Positions 1 to 10,277 of a stretch of DNA of 64,000 bases are shown piece by piece. Position numbers and translations under genes: made by a program. Numbering within the stretch: the first letter of the stretch is position 1; the number at the start of each line of letters is the position of its first letter. This DNA comes from Neoechinorhynchus agilis (lineage: Eukaryota > Acanthocephala): the NCBI GenBank assembly GCA_051530055.1, contig CM121343.1:6696001-6760000 (forward strand), written 5' to 3'. The notes under the pieces were generated by a model. The model was not told the origin of the DNA, ran no database searches, and worked only from the letters and a program-made list of their open reading frames with translations.

Positions 1-1190
1 ATATAATAAATTTACATAATTTTTGTCGCCATTACACAACTACTTTAAAAGTTACATACATCAGGAGTCTTCTAAGGAAGCAAATAGCTCAATATACTTC
101 TAGATTTTGGTCTAAAAAATGCGCAGAGTCCATCGTTCCTAGTTTGTTGCATGATTGTCGATCGCTCGAGACAAAACTGCCCTGTTCGAAATAAACGCCG
201 GCGGTTTATTGATCGAATGCGTTTTCGGAGAAGTCACGCTCGTGGATCGCCTAAAAGTCAATATCATTGAACCATCCACTGCATCCGAAGTCTTCGACTT
301 CCATAAAATAGGACTAAATAAGGATGCGGAACCAAAGTATGGCAAAAATATAATTGCAGTATCCTTTCAATGAAAATATAAACTGACATTTTGCCAAAAC
401 GTCTATGGCAAAATCAATATTGCGATCGTGGAGGAAACTCACATTCCGTGTTGAAAAAAAAGAAAAAATAAATTCTATTTCAAGATCATTAAATATTTAC
501 ACGAAAATTGAGTCGAATGAAATTAAAGTATCAAACTTAAATACATTTGAAACGCCGATTAAACTCACCCGCCGCGTTTCTGTAGCCGACCTGTAACCAT
601 AGCAACTACATTCGTTTGAAAATCAATCAACGGAGAGACCAAAGTCAATCGAACGATTAAATCGATGAGTCTTGTTTGCTATTTGCAGAATGCCGATTCA
701 AAGATGCTACAAAAGTTCAGGACAAAGGTGAACGTAAAGGAGCATTCAAAGTTTCCATTTCATCTTCACGGTTTGTCAAATGAATCAGGAGTTTCAGACT
801 AGCGATCAAAACTCACAATGAATGTAACGTAGACATTTAAGATAAAAAAAATTTACCATTTAACCAAATACACCAAAGTTACAATCACGATTCGTCAGCT
901 TTAAACCTTGCTCAAATTTCCAAGATTCTAAGAACGTTGATTCCAAAACGCTAATCTTTTCCAAATTGAGAAGGAAAACATGTCAAAATTCCAGTGGGCA
1001 AGGTTAATCGACGTGAATGTGGGCATTCGATTGACAAATTCATGCTGACGTCATTGTTACGTCATCAAAAGATTATTGCGTAAATACACGGAAGAATCAT
1101 TGTGCTTTGGATACGTTTTCTCAAGTTTATTTTGATTATCGTAGTTGAGGGAAAAAGATGCTTTCTTTTGGTAGTTTTGCAAGTACGCAT
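1..1190. other. Unassigned left-edge region with short ORFs
   Basis: No gene could be recognised here. A short open frame at about 155-373 (+) begins right after a stop and is well balanced in composition. Another open stretch at about 680-800 (+) follows an acceptor-like TTTGCAG and ends in a stop after about 38 codons. Either could be a terminal exon of a gene entering from the left, but neither shows a motif I can assign. The rest is AT-rich with no obvious structure. Confidence 0.25.
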
Positions 1191-1194
1191 TTAT

Positions 1195-1460
1195 ATTTCA
1201 TCTGCTATCAATGACAAACCTAGAGGAAATGTCGGAGTAATCCGACGGGGTCGCAAAACTACTAAAAGAAAGTATATTTTGTTTTATTTTGGTGATAATA
1301 ATCCCGGTAATAGCACATTTGATTTATTGGAAATATTTCGCGGAGGAGGTGACATCGCCTCATTGTAAGTTTTTAAATATGTGATGTTTGAAGATTGATC
1401 GATGATTTTATTTTAAAATCAGATTGGTTTCGAAGGCACAATCTTGTACACGTTTATCAA
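1195..1460. repeat. Dispersed repeat mosaic copy
   Basis: The segment GAGGAAATGTCGGAGTAATC followed by ACGGGGTCGCAAAACTACT recurs, with changes, near 37,700-37,800, 45,730-45,870 and (inverted or partial) 37,205-37,280 and 55,005-55,130. Downstream, GAAATATTTC with the following arm (about 1,325-1,365) recurs at 7,700-7,735. The block TTTCGAAGGCACAATCTTGT (about 1,425-1,455) is a copy of the repeat family found at 34.6, 41.2, 42.2 and 52.2 kb. The region is therefore a composite of dispersed, probably retroelement-derived repeats. Confidence 0.6.
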
Positions 1461-1496
1461 CATTGCTCGAAGTTTGTTAATATGGTGTTTATTTTC

Positions 1497-1590
1497 AGCT
1501 AAGTCGGTGGAGCATGGGGCTCTTAATTCCAGGGTCGTGGGTTCGAGCTCCACGCCGGGCGGAATCTTTTTTTGCACGTTTTGTGCTTTA
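1497..1590 (+). pseudogene. 5'-truncated tRNA-Lys(CTT)-like sequence, probable SINE head
   Basis: The D arm, anticodon arm, T arm and 3' acceptor strand of a tRNA-Lys are visible. The anticodon loop reads CTCTTAA (anticodon CTT), the T arm has GGTTCGAGC, and the 3' strand is GCCGGGCG. The matching 5' acceptor strand (expected GCCCGGC) is absent and replaced by TTTATTTTC, so it cannot fold as a complete tRNA. A T run and then TTGCACGTTTTGTGCTTTA follow. A very similar tail follows the LINE remnant ending near 48,670, which suggests a tRNA-Lys-headed SINE using that LINE's tail. The SINE assignment is inference. Confidence 0.65.
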
Positions 1591-2002
1591 TTAATGTGAA
1601 ATCTAGAAAAGTTAAAAGAAATCTAACAAAAGAATTCCCTTTGAAATATTTCGTTTGTCTCGTCGGACTTCAGATCATTTGTAAGTTTTTACGGCGTTAA
1701 TTAGCACCTATTTCCCATGTCATTTTGTAGCGCCTTCTTTAACAATTAAGAAACCTTAAAGTTACCATTGGCAAGCTCAGATTAAGATAAAAATCGTTGG
1801 CTTAGTGAACCATATAAAAATGTTTTAAGTTCAAATGGGTTTTACCTTAACGAAATTTAAATGTACGGCCACTATATGAACTCTTTAAAACAATTTTATA
1901 ATTCGATTAATATGACGAAACAAATACTTTTAACAAGCTATTTGAGATTATTGACAAACTAGACGTTTTAGCCGGCGTTTCCCGGAAGAGCCAAATGAAT
2001 TC

Positions 2003-2110
2003 GAGGAAGGACAAAAGCTGGAATTTGGCGGGAGGTGGTGAGTGTGCGTCAAACAGATTGTTTGAATTGTTAAAAATATATTATGTTTTTCAAAAAAAAA
2101 TTGAAACATG
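2003..2110 (+). mobile_element. LINE 3' tail fragment
   Basis: The stretch GAGGAAGGACAAAAGCTGGA and the following GGCGGGAGGTGGTGA match, in forward sense, the end of the LINE ORF that lies inverted at 3,755-4,010. The shared 3' UTR (CAAACAGATTGTTTGAATTG, then an A/T run) is also present. Only the last dozen or so codons and the tail survive, as expected for a severely 5'-truncated insertion. Confidence 0.7.
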
Positions 2111-2570
2111 ATCAAAATTAAGCAAAATGAGTACATTCGATCTTTAACCATACTTTAAACAATTCAAAAGTCAATTTGGTTATCATTATGCTTCTTCAGC
2201 ATTAACATTAATGGACACTGCTTTACGGTCTTCGATTTCATTTGGTTAAATGCTAATATTGAGGTGATAACCACGATCAATTCGCTAACGGCGAGTTCGG
2301 AATCCTATTTATAAACTTGGATGATGTTCATCGACTGAAATGGCAATATTTCCCGATCCTTCAATTGCTTTGCGCAAATCAAGACGCCTTTTGACAGATA
2401 ATAAATCGAACAAAGAAAAAGTAGACCCTTGTCATTGATTTTCCACTTTTGTTTATTATCATCACAAATAGATTTAATCACCAATTGATTTGAGGTTGCG
2501 TCAATAGCGAAATCAGATTTTTAAAAGGAAGTCTTAATCCAAGATTTTCGGGAAACAAACCCAATCATTT
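2110..2570. other. AT-rich intergenic segment, nothing recognised
   Basis: No open frame with coding character, RNA gene or clear repeat was found in this stretch. Confidence 0.3.
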
Positions 2571-2574
2571 TTTC

Positions 2575-3530
2575 ATGTTAAGCCAAATTCCCATACTTTC
2601 GCCGGCGAACCCAGAAATATCTCTCAAATCAATAAAATATCTTTTATCCGGGATTATACTCATCACCAGTGTAAAGTATATCGTGACCCCATTAGAAAAA
2701 AAGATAGTTTTTTTTAATAAAGCCAATTTAATTTTGAATAGATCAGACGCTGTAAGTATTCCTGTTAAAGATGAATTCTCGGCGATTAAAGTGTAGACAC
2801 AATCTCAATGACGATAAATATATATTGGCCACAAATAATGATAATTCGGAATTATGGACGACAAATGAAGAAGTGGATTGTGCGAGCATTAGTTTCATCG
2901 ATAAAGGAACTTCTCTAGTTGCGATAAATAGGGATTTTTATGAAGCAAAGCACAACCCATCTCTTGGAAGTGTGATTCTATTGGATGTTACCGACAAAGA
3001 TGATATTCAATTTCTCGGCATTTCGGACGAGATGTTAGTCATGGATCGAGTGTATTTGGAAGCGAAGAAAGCGCATACAGCTGATTAGTTTTACTTTATA
3101 TCTCAAAAGATGCGGTTTTAATTACATTCACGAGGATTAAATATTTCTTTTTAGATGAAGAACTTTTGTCGTGATTTTACTCATACTGGACTAACGGATC
3201 CACATTTCATTCATCCGGATCAGCGATTAAGGGAAACTATCACCAATGATAAAATTAGTTTATCCGATGCAATGCAAACTCATTGAGCTATTTGGATTAA
3301 CTTTTATAAGCAGGATAAAAAATTCGCTTGCTTATCCTCGAGCCATGTACGGAAAAAGGCTGGACGATGTACGTTCAAAAAGGTTAATGTCTGTAATGTC
3401 CTTATTTCAGCATATCATCGTTCCCGTTTTAGTTCTTGATGATTTGAACAATGATGGTTCCGTATTGTATTGTGGACTTAAAATGAAATGGAACTTTATA
3501 GTTCGCAGTGTACGATGGATAAATTAAACT
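2575..3530 (+). other. Possible exons of an unidentified gene or gene relic
   Basis: Open stretches at 2,575-2,796, 2,771-3,085, about 3,154-3,285 and 3,246-3,527 have coding-like amino-acid composition. Between the first two lies a 45-nt segment that looks exactly like the local introns (GTAAGTATT at about 2,754 to GTGTAG at about 2,798), but the reading phase does not match across it. A TTTTTTAG acceptor precedes the stretch starting near 3,154. I recognise no family. The broken phase suggests either an eroded gene or exons I have assembled wrongly. Confidence 0.3.
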
Positions 3531-3664
3531 GAATAGATTAAGGGAAGTGAGAAACGAATTAAATGAAAAATTAGTGTCAAAAAACGCCTTTAAAACAATT
3601 TTTAGTTGTTAAGTTTTTAGTATCTCATCGTACATGTAATGTAAGATTGAGATTGTGTAATGTA

Positions 3665-4052
3665 CAGTCGATTCCGATCAATGGGACCACATCGGGACGC
3701 GATCTATTTGGTCCGATTAATCGGATTGGACTGTGCATGGAATAAAACACAATATATTTTTTTTAACAATTCAAACAATCTGTTTGAAGCAAACTCACCA
3801 CCTCCCGCCAAATTTCAGCTTTTGTCCTTCCTCGACCGTCGCCATCACGCTGGCAGCATTGCCTCGTTGTACTGCCAGCGAGATATTTTGTCGAAGGAAT
3901 ACGCCTGCTCTTGATTCTCCGGTTGCCTCTCTCAATTTCTTCGAGAGATCCTGGAGCAGAGAGAGTGCCGAGCTGCCGAGCGCTCCCATTTATTTTGGTT
4001 CTTTAGAAAATTTTTCTAATGAGCTGCTGATCCGATTAACCGGATTAAACTG
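3665..4052. mobile_element. TA-flanked MITE containing an inverted LINE tail
   Basis: The left end CAGTCGATTCCGATCAATGG is the imperfect inverse of the right end CCGATTAACCGGATTAAACT-G, and both ends are flanked by TA (3,663-3,664 and 4,053-4,054). That is the signature of Tc1/mariner/pogo-type DNA elements. A further inverted copy of the terminus lies at 3,711-3,735, immediately inside the left end. The interior is almost entirely a LINE 3' tail in minus orientation, so this is a composite or nested element. Confidence 0.6.
3755..4010 (-). mobile_element. LINE ORF2 C-terminal fragment (inverted)
   Basis: The minus strand encodes the conserved tail of a non-LTR retrotransposon polyprotein: GALGSSALSLLQDLSKKL, then a TGESRAGVFLRQ-like step, then ISLAVQRGNAASVMATVEEG, ending FGGRW-stop. 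The same protein end occurs at 48,470-48,670 (+). The downstream UTR includes CAAACAGATTGTTTGAATTG, shared with the copy at 2.0 kb. No reverse transcriptase core is left, so the copy is dead. Confidence 0.75.
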
Positions 4053-4059
4053 TATCTAA

Positions 4060-5170
4060 AAAATTCGAAGATCTTTTATGTCCATTATATTTTTTCTTAT
4101 GAAATACTAATTAATTTGTCAGCCTCGGACACTTGGATGGGCTATTGCAATAATAAGAAAAAGAAAATCTTCGAGCTTTCGACATCTTACGGCTTCTTCA
4201 GGAATCTACAAAGGCGAGTGGAGATGTGAAGTGAGTGTTAATGTAGCGATATCGAAACGGAAGGTTCGTGTTGCCTATTGAGCAGTTCTGATGTCCAGAC
4301 CGCCCGGATAATTCCACCAGGTCCTTTAATGTTTTGCCAATAAGCGAAACGAACTTTCCGCTTCGATGTCGCTTCTTTAACGCACACTTCATATCTACAC
4401 GTGCCAATGTAGATTCCTGAGGAATCCGTAAGACGACGAAAGCTTGAAAATAAAGATTATTCAAAAACATTTTGTAAAGAATCTAATTTATCTTTTAGTT
4501 GAGATTTTCGCGGAAAGCGTTGTTAAACTGTAAGATCATTAGTTTGATGATATTCATGGTTGCACCTTCAGTCAGCATCTTTCACGAACTTTCCAATGGC
4601 TCCGCGGCTTTTTTATGTCCTAAATCTATATCATCCCAATATAATGGTGTTAGTTCGATCAGAAAATTCCACATATACGAATAAATTTTTAAATATTCCT
4701 CTTCAGAAATACTGTCGTTTTTCATCCATAAATTCATGATCTTTTTGAACTCTGCTTTGCGCCTCTTAGTTTATTGTTAATTTGTGATTAATTGAAGATT
4801 TGTATACTTCAACGTTTAATCTACCGATTTGCATTGTCCACTTTATCCCAGCGATAAACTAACGGACGCAATCGTACAATGTGACACCACATCGGCAACC
4901 TTAATAACCAATATTTGAGACACACTTTGGTACTCGCTGAATCCGGATCTTAAGTAGGCGGATTATTTTCCGGGTTCTGTGATCGGGCTCGGTATCCGTA
5001 TGTGTAGACAATTTAAGTACATTTAAAATCCTTTTTAGTCGTCAGGACTTTAAGTACAAAAACACTTACCCGCGTATTTTAGTTTCATTGTTGTTTTGTA
5101 ATGCTCACGGCACTTTGTAATTGGGTTTATAAATCAATAATAAAGAAATGTTCATCAATGAAGAGTATTC
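4060..5170. other. Intergenic, short ORFs only
   Basis: The longest open frames (61-90 codons) on either strand show no recognisable motif, no splice context and no match to neighbouring exons. I see no RNA gene or tandem repeat. Confidence 0.3.
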
Positions 5171-5174
5171 GCCT

Positions 5175-5445
5175 TGTCACATTAAAAATATAATAATAAC
5201 ACGTTTATTTGTTTTGTGGCATTGTTTTTTATTTAAGCGATAAAGATCGTGGGAAGTCCGTTCGGGTGAAAATATCCTGTAGGTGGATGCCCACTCTGGT
5301 GGAAATGTTGTGGTTATTGTTTGTAGGAGAGTTTGTGAGGTTGGGTCTTTCCTCAGGTTCATTTCGGGTTATGATACCCGGGAAGTTTGGGAAGTATTGA
5401 AAAAAGGGAGCTTGGTAGCAGTTCAATTTAAATAGCTGCATAATT
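5175..5445. mobile_element. Array-less copy of the element that carries the 17.5-kb satellite
   Basis: The left edge (TATAATAATAACACG followed by TTTA) matches the left flank of the 167-bp array (about 17,490) and, more loosely, of the short-unit array (about 34,862). The right part (GGGAAGTATTGAAAA followed by AGGGA) matches the right flank of the 167-bp array at about 23,825-23,850. The interior has one GTAGGTGGATGCCCACTCTG-like segment instead of an array. This looks like a dispersed element in its unexpanded state. Confidence 0.5.
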
Positions 5446-5491
5446 GTTATAACATTTAAATATTTAACGTAATGTGTCTTTTTTCAGACAA

Positions 5492-5877
5492 ATGCCAAAG
5501 CCATCACCAGCGCCTGATTCGCAACGTGCCGCAATGGGATTTTTCCTTCATGTATTATCGTTGACGACGATGGGTAATTTAGAATTCAATTTTGTTTATC
5601 TTAATTTTCCGGTTGTAGCAGTGTATTTAATATGGATGTTCGTGCCAGATGAATATTTCCACTCATCAGGAATATATTATTTTCCTAATAGGTATGGAAT
5701 TATTTCATTTACATAGTTGACCGTTATGGTTGTTTTAGGTATTGGGGAATCATTTTACCTTTCATCGCATTAGCAGGAGTGATCTGCATTCCAATAATTT
5801 ACGGATATATTTCGATGCGCACAATTCCACCTGACGACAGTGTGCAGCATTTAAATACGATCATTAGAGTATCATAA
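5492..5877 (+). CDS. PIGP: PIG-P, GPI-GlcNAc transferase subunit
   Basis: Three exons: 5,492-5,573, 5,619-5,691 and 5,739-5,877, with introns of 45 and 47 nt (GTAATT...TTGTAG, GTATGG...TTTTAG). Phases agree at both joins and the product is 97 residues. The family signatures are visible: RAAMGFFLHVLS in the first transmembrane segment, VYLIWMFVPDEYF and YYFPNRYWGIILP between the helices, and a second hydrophobic helix followed by TIPPDDS. PIG-P is a small ER-membrane subunit of the complex that adds GlcNAc to phosphatidylinositol, the first step of GPI-anchor synthesis. The ATG follows TTTTTTCAG-ACAA, so a 5' leader exon or trans-spliced leader is likely. It is shorter at the C terminus than human PIG-P. 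Confidence 0.88.
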
Positions 5878-6048
5878 ACTGTTACAATTTGGTAGTTAAA
5901 TCAATAGTTGTTTGTTCGTTGCCGATAAAGCCATCCACGTAGCGCACAATCCCAGGACTTCTTTAAAGATGTCTAGTGTTCAAAATTTTGCAGATTAAAG
6001 ATCCTTTATCGCATGATCGCGTAAGTGAACGTAATTAACATGTTTCTT

Positions 6049-6432
6049 TTTATTGATGTGAATTATTTTAGTACTTTCGCCGGTCGAATTTTATGTTTTT
6101 AAATCGGAGAAGTGATATGACCACTTGGAGTTCGTACATCTCTCCGGATCTACGGATACCTCCCGAGGAGGCGGGACTCATCAGTGAGTTTCTTCTCTTC
6201 ATCGAGGTATTTCATCCCCGATCGTGGATTCGAACCCTGAAACAGGGATTCACGACACGAGTCCACCTCTACACAACTACGAAATGTACAAACTCAGCTG
6301 ACGAAATCGGTTTGCTGAACCGCATGTTTTTTATCATTTGTTACATTGTCAGCTGATTTTCTCGACCGCTTTTTAATTTTTTTATTGATGTGAATTATTT
6401 TAGTACTTTCGCCGGTCGAATTTTATGTTTAT
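6049..6432. repeat. 52-bp direct repeats flanking a 280-bp insert with a tRNA-like B box
   Basis: The sequence running from TTTTTATTGATGTGAATTAT through TTTTAGTACTTTCGCCGGTC and AATTTTATGTTT occurs at about 6,049-6,096 and again at about 6,378-6,432. The insert between holds, on the minus strand, GGGTTCGAATCC (a Pol III B-box match) and a segment (GACTCATCAGTGAGTTTC) shared with the foldback element at 53.7 kb. The duplicated segment begins with a splice-acceptor-like TTTTAG and may be a copied exon edge. Confidence 0.6.
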
Positions 6433-6560
6433 GGCAAACCGTTGAATTCGAATTGTTTTCGCTATTTACAGCATACTGAAGTGAATCTAAGTAAAACTGA
6501 TGTAGAGCCTTTTCCTACTTACCGTGATGGACTGCTTTAAATAGGAAAACGCATTTTCAG

Positions 6561-7252
6561 TCTGTTTGAAGGATTAGAGTATTACATTTTGAATGTTAGT
6601 GCCCGTCACGAACAAGCACTTGTTTTCGGATACAACTCAAGACCGAGGATTGTGCTTTGGTTTAAAGGTGAAATAACAACACTGTGAACCGTGAAATGAA
6701 AATGTTAATGTAAACTGCTAATAAAAATGATCGCACCAGGTTAAAATCAATGTATTTAGGCACGATTCCTTGGGTCGAAATCAACGGAAATGTTTCTGTC
6801 GGTATGTGAGGAGGTACCGGAGAATATGATTGGAATTATTGCTTAGCTCTAGTTTGTTCCCGACCAGGTTCGAAACGTCTTTAGGAAATGTTTCTGTTTA
6901 ATGTGTTATAAGGATGTCTTCGCAGGCGTTGGCTTTACTCTGTCCATCATAAAATCGATTTCTCACTGATAAATGGCTCGTCAGCGGTCCTAAAGTATTT
7001 GGAGCAGCATTGTAAAACATTAAACTGTAGAACTTAAAAAAAGAACCAAATTTTAAAGTTTTATTTATATCAGTGTTTTAGATCATTCCTTACTCGGCTT
7101 TTTCCTTTATGCACACATCCAACCGATATCTTACATCAGCGGAAATGATTGAATCAGTTAGACTCTCAAAAACATACGGTTATGAGCTTTTACGAATCGT
7201 TCCGAATCCTAAGGAACTCACTGCTGTATCATTGGAATTAATATCCAAGTGA
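6561..7252 (+). CDS. Unidentified spliced gene, 3' part
   Basis: Exons inferred at 6,561-6,667, 6,760-6,801 and 7,082-7,252 (stop TGA). The first join is phase-consistent (GTGAAA...TATTTAG) and reads through RPRIVLWFKG into TIPWVEINGN. The last exon follows TGTTTTAG and is open for 56 codons (starts IIPYSAFSFMHT, ends LELISK-stop). Its join to the preceding exon is not phase-consistent with the best donor (GTATGT at 6,802), so an exon may be missing between them. Upstream coding (TFAGRILCLWQTVEF near 6,400) may belong to the same gene. I do not recognise the family; IPWVEING weakly recalls thioredoxin-fold GST N-termini, which is not enough to name it. Confidence 0.45.
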
Positions 7253-7684
7253 CATGATAAAAGAAGATTTACCTTTTTAGTCGAACATTCGTCGATGCCC
7301 GCCTAACCTTGTTCTTTACAGTGTATTAATCCACTGGAACTGCCTTAGTTTAGAAAGTAATTTAAATGATACACTGCAGAATGTGCAACTGATTGAAACG
7401 ACTGCTATTTTTATATCTTGATTGCTTGAAAATTCGTGAATAATGTTTACTAAAAAAATCCAAATCAATCTACACGGTGTTTTTTTCAAATTTGATTTGA
7501 TGATATAATAAAAAAGATACTGTCACGTAGCGCTTATAATGATTGGATATTCTGTAGGTTTTCCTCAGCGTCATCTGTTCAATTTTGAATTGCAACTAGT
7601 CTTGGTTTTAATTTAAGGAGTAGCATAAACGATCCTAACAAAGACTATTAATTACTACACTTTCGGTGAGAATAATCCCGGTCA
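7253..7684. other. Intergenic, nothing recognised
   Basis: AT-rich sequence with no coding-like open frame on either strand and no clear repeat apart from the dispersed-element edge starting at about 7,655. Confidence 0.3.
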
Positions 7685-7699
7685 TTACATATTTTATTC

Positions 7700-7732
7700 G
7701 AAATATTTCGCGAGGTATCCTCGCCTTTTCAG
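7700..7732 (-). ncRNA. Hammerhead-like motif at the end of a Penelope-like relic
   Basis: On the minus strand the order is CTGAAAA, G, a perfect 6-bp stem GCGAGG/CCTCGC with a 3-nt ATA loop, then GAAA, then TATTTC. A hammerhead core needs CUGANGA, stem II and GAAA; here only G8 differs (A instead of G). It lies just beyond the GIY-YIG part of a Penelope-like ORF on the same strand. Such elements are known to carry hammerheads in their terminal repeats. Stems I and III were not verified, so activity is unproven. Confidence 0.4.
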
Positions 7733-7799
7733 TCATCTAAAAAAAAGTTTTCCACATTACGATTTTTGCTCGAGTGCGCGGGATCGCCAAACCCGAAGT

Positions 7800-8660
7800 T
7801 CAGGGACGTTTTTTTGTTTTTCCATTGATTTTTATCACGTCGCTGGCTGGAAGTTTCAAGCTAAAATTAGCTTTATTTCCCTCCATTGTGTTTAACGCAG
7901 GCGTCCATTTAAGATTTTTTTCTTTTTCCAGGAAGTAGGTGCCATTAAAATCAGCGCGATGTTTAAAAGTCTCTTGATAATTTGAGATTGCCGTAGAATG
8001 CTCAAATCGAATGTAAGCTTGCTTGTGTTGCGAGACCCTCTTCTTAATGCCCTGCATCGTTTGTCCGATGTAATGAGTCGGCTCAGTTTTACTCTTCTTC
8101 TTGAATGTGCATCTGAGGGCGATTCTTTATTGTTATAGAGACGAGTTCCAGCCTTCTTACTCATAATGGAGTAGATCATTTGATTTGTTTCATCATCATC
8201 AATGAAGTTCACTTTTTCGAAACATATAAGCTCTGTGGGCGATTTTTGGTTGTGGTTGTTGTGTAAATGGTACTTCCTGCTTTTGATTCCGCGGTCTATA
8301 ATCCATTTGGGATATCCCCTCATTTTTAGCTCCTGGACTATCTTCTCCCTTTCTATACTCCACGCCAATCGAGTGGATGCGATAAGAGAGGCTCATCGGA
8401 ATTAGGACATGACAGCCGAGATTTTATACCTCATCGGTTGGTGACTTGACCAATGTGGTGGTCCCCATGGTAGGTTCGCCTTAGAACGCTTGACAAGGAC
8501 GTCCAGGAAAGAGACCTCACCGTCGATGCCCTCTTCATTGACTGTCCACTGCATGTGTGGATCTTTACTGTTAAGTTCACCATTTAGAGAATCTCTGTTG
8601 TGGTTTGAATCAGTCAGAATGAATGCATCGTCTAGTTCACCTTGTTCAGATTATTGATAG
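7800..8660 (-). pseudogene. Penelope-like retroelement relic (RT end plus GIY-YIG)
   Basis: Reading on the minus strand, EEGIDGEVSFLDVLVKR is the late reverse-transcriptase segment typical of Penelope-like elements. SSHQPMRYKISAVMS, a two-stop interruption, and then IVQELKMRGYPKWIID correspond to the post-RT linker. In another frame THYIGQTMQGIKKRVSQHKQ starts a GIY-YIG endonuclease domain, followed by EHSTAISNYQE and YFLEKEKN. At least two in-frame stops and one frame change separate the parts, so the copy is dead. These elements insert by endonuclease-primed reverse transcription. The 5' part including the catalytic RT motifs is absent. Confidence 0.78.
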
Positions 8661-9560
8661 TAGGTGAATTCATCATCTTTTTAATCTGTAGTGATACGAT
8701 AACGTATTGGAGCAATCAAATCTGTCGAGATATTACATAAAGAAATTCGACACAATTACAAGGATAAAAAAATTAGTCCAGCTAAAAAAATCTTACAACT
8801 TTTATAAACACGTACAGGATTGTGCCGAAATATCGGAATCAGCCATATAGAAACAATGTTGGAAGCGCCTCCGAAGTATGTGAGTTAGCCGAGAGGTTCC
8901 CAAAGACATGCCGTAAGGCCATGAGTGTATGTGATTTAAGATAAATAAATCAAAACAGTATTTTATCTTGGTTGAAGAGGATATGGAATTACATTCGCCT
9001 AAATTGCAAATCATAACGGCAAGTTCAACTGACTGATTTTTTTTGGAGTTTTAAACAATTCCATGTTGTCAGATTGAACGATTAAAGATACAATATTCAA
9101 GTCATATTTATAGTCTTTTTAAGCTACGTCTGTAGCGTGTATCTATTCAAATTAGTCTCAATTAAGTACGCGTATAATTAATATAATTCTTCAATAATAG
9201 CTTAGCCCTTGTTTGGGGATGTAAACGTTATTGTGTTTATGATAAATTAACTTCCGAGAAATTGTTCTTCATGGAATTTCTACACTCGCTTATTTAAAAA
9301 TATTCGACAATCAGAGATTAACGTTTAAAAATGTCAATTGTCGCCTTTTTTTAGATCAAAAATTGAAGTCAGAATTCATCCATTTTTTGGCATGTGAATT
9401 CATAAATCATAGCAGTCATTTTAATGCTTAAAGCAATTTTAGTCTTTTCGTCCAGTAGCGGAATACGCGCCTGATTGGAAAAATCTAGGAAAAGAATATC
9501 CAATCTCATCCGAATGTTCAAGAAATTAGTCTTAATTTGGCACAAAATAGTTTTAAAATG
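8661..9560. other. Intergenic with one dispersed-repeat copy
   Basis: Positions 8,811-8,842 (TACAGGATTGTGCCGAAATA then TCGG) are a copy of the dispersed hammerhead-like repeat, also seen at 39,870 (+) and inverted at 34.6 and 52.2 kb. Nothing else could be assigned; short open frames on both strands lack motifs. Confidence 0.4.
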
Positions 9561-9720
9561 AGCAAATGTGAGTGTGTAACACTTTACGAAGTCAGCAAAA
9601 AAAATTCCGTTTAAGCAGCTTAGTGCAAAAGTTCGTAATCGTTACTAATACATATTCTGACCTTGTCCACAAATGATAAGATTAAATTTCTTAATCTAAA
9701 TTCAAATGTACTCTCTTTAG

Positions 9721-10002
9721 ATTCAAGTTTCACCCTCCATTTCATATCCATTATTTAAATTCTGGATCCTTGTTGTAGTCTTGAATATTCATGCGTAATT
9801 TTATCATCGTAATAATGATCGCTGCGTATTACTGTTATGCAGGTTTATCGTCTTTTTTGCTTTAGTCACTTTAGCAAATACCCCATTGTTCAACAATCAA
9901 TACCATTTGAAGCAAATTTATGTAAATGATAAATGGACACATATATTCCCGAACGTTGCATTTCATCTCTACTATGACAATAAGATTCTAGCTTTAGATT
10001 AA
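9721..10002 (+). CDS. Unidentified membrane protein, last two exons
   Basis: Exons at 9,721-9,794 and 9,843-10,002 are joined by a 48-nt intron (GTAATT...ATGCAG) with agreeing phase (2). They read without a stop to TAA at 10,000-10,002. The product contains one strongly hydrophobic segment (FWILVVVLNIHAFIVFFALV) followed by a polar tail ending YDNKILALD. The first exon follows CTCTCTTTAG. Upstream exons were not located. The coding reality rests on splice signals, phase and the hydrophobic profile; I do not recognise the family. Confidence 0.45.
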
Positions 10003-10277
10003 TATGCGATCGAATTTAAATTTACAAAATGATGCAAATCGACCCATCACAAGTGTGGTCCTTTCTATATAAGGCACTCCAACAAAACTGATTCGCAAAA
10101 CAAGATCTTAGTTCTGTGCAAGACGATTATTGTGAAGCAACTCAAACTGACTGAACTTTTATTGCAGTCCAAAAAACGATATTTTTCTACTTTAATGTTC
10201 TCACACCGTGCTATTCGCTCAAAACATTTAGTACTGATATTATGGAAAGCCTCTTTTCCCAACACCCTCATGTTTAT

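Noticed and set aside
1497-1570. Functional tRNA-Lys gene
   Set aside because: The 5' acceptor strand that should pair with GCCGGGC is missing, so no cloverleaf acceptor stem can form.
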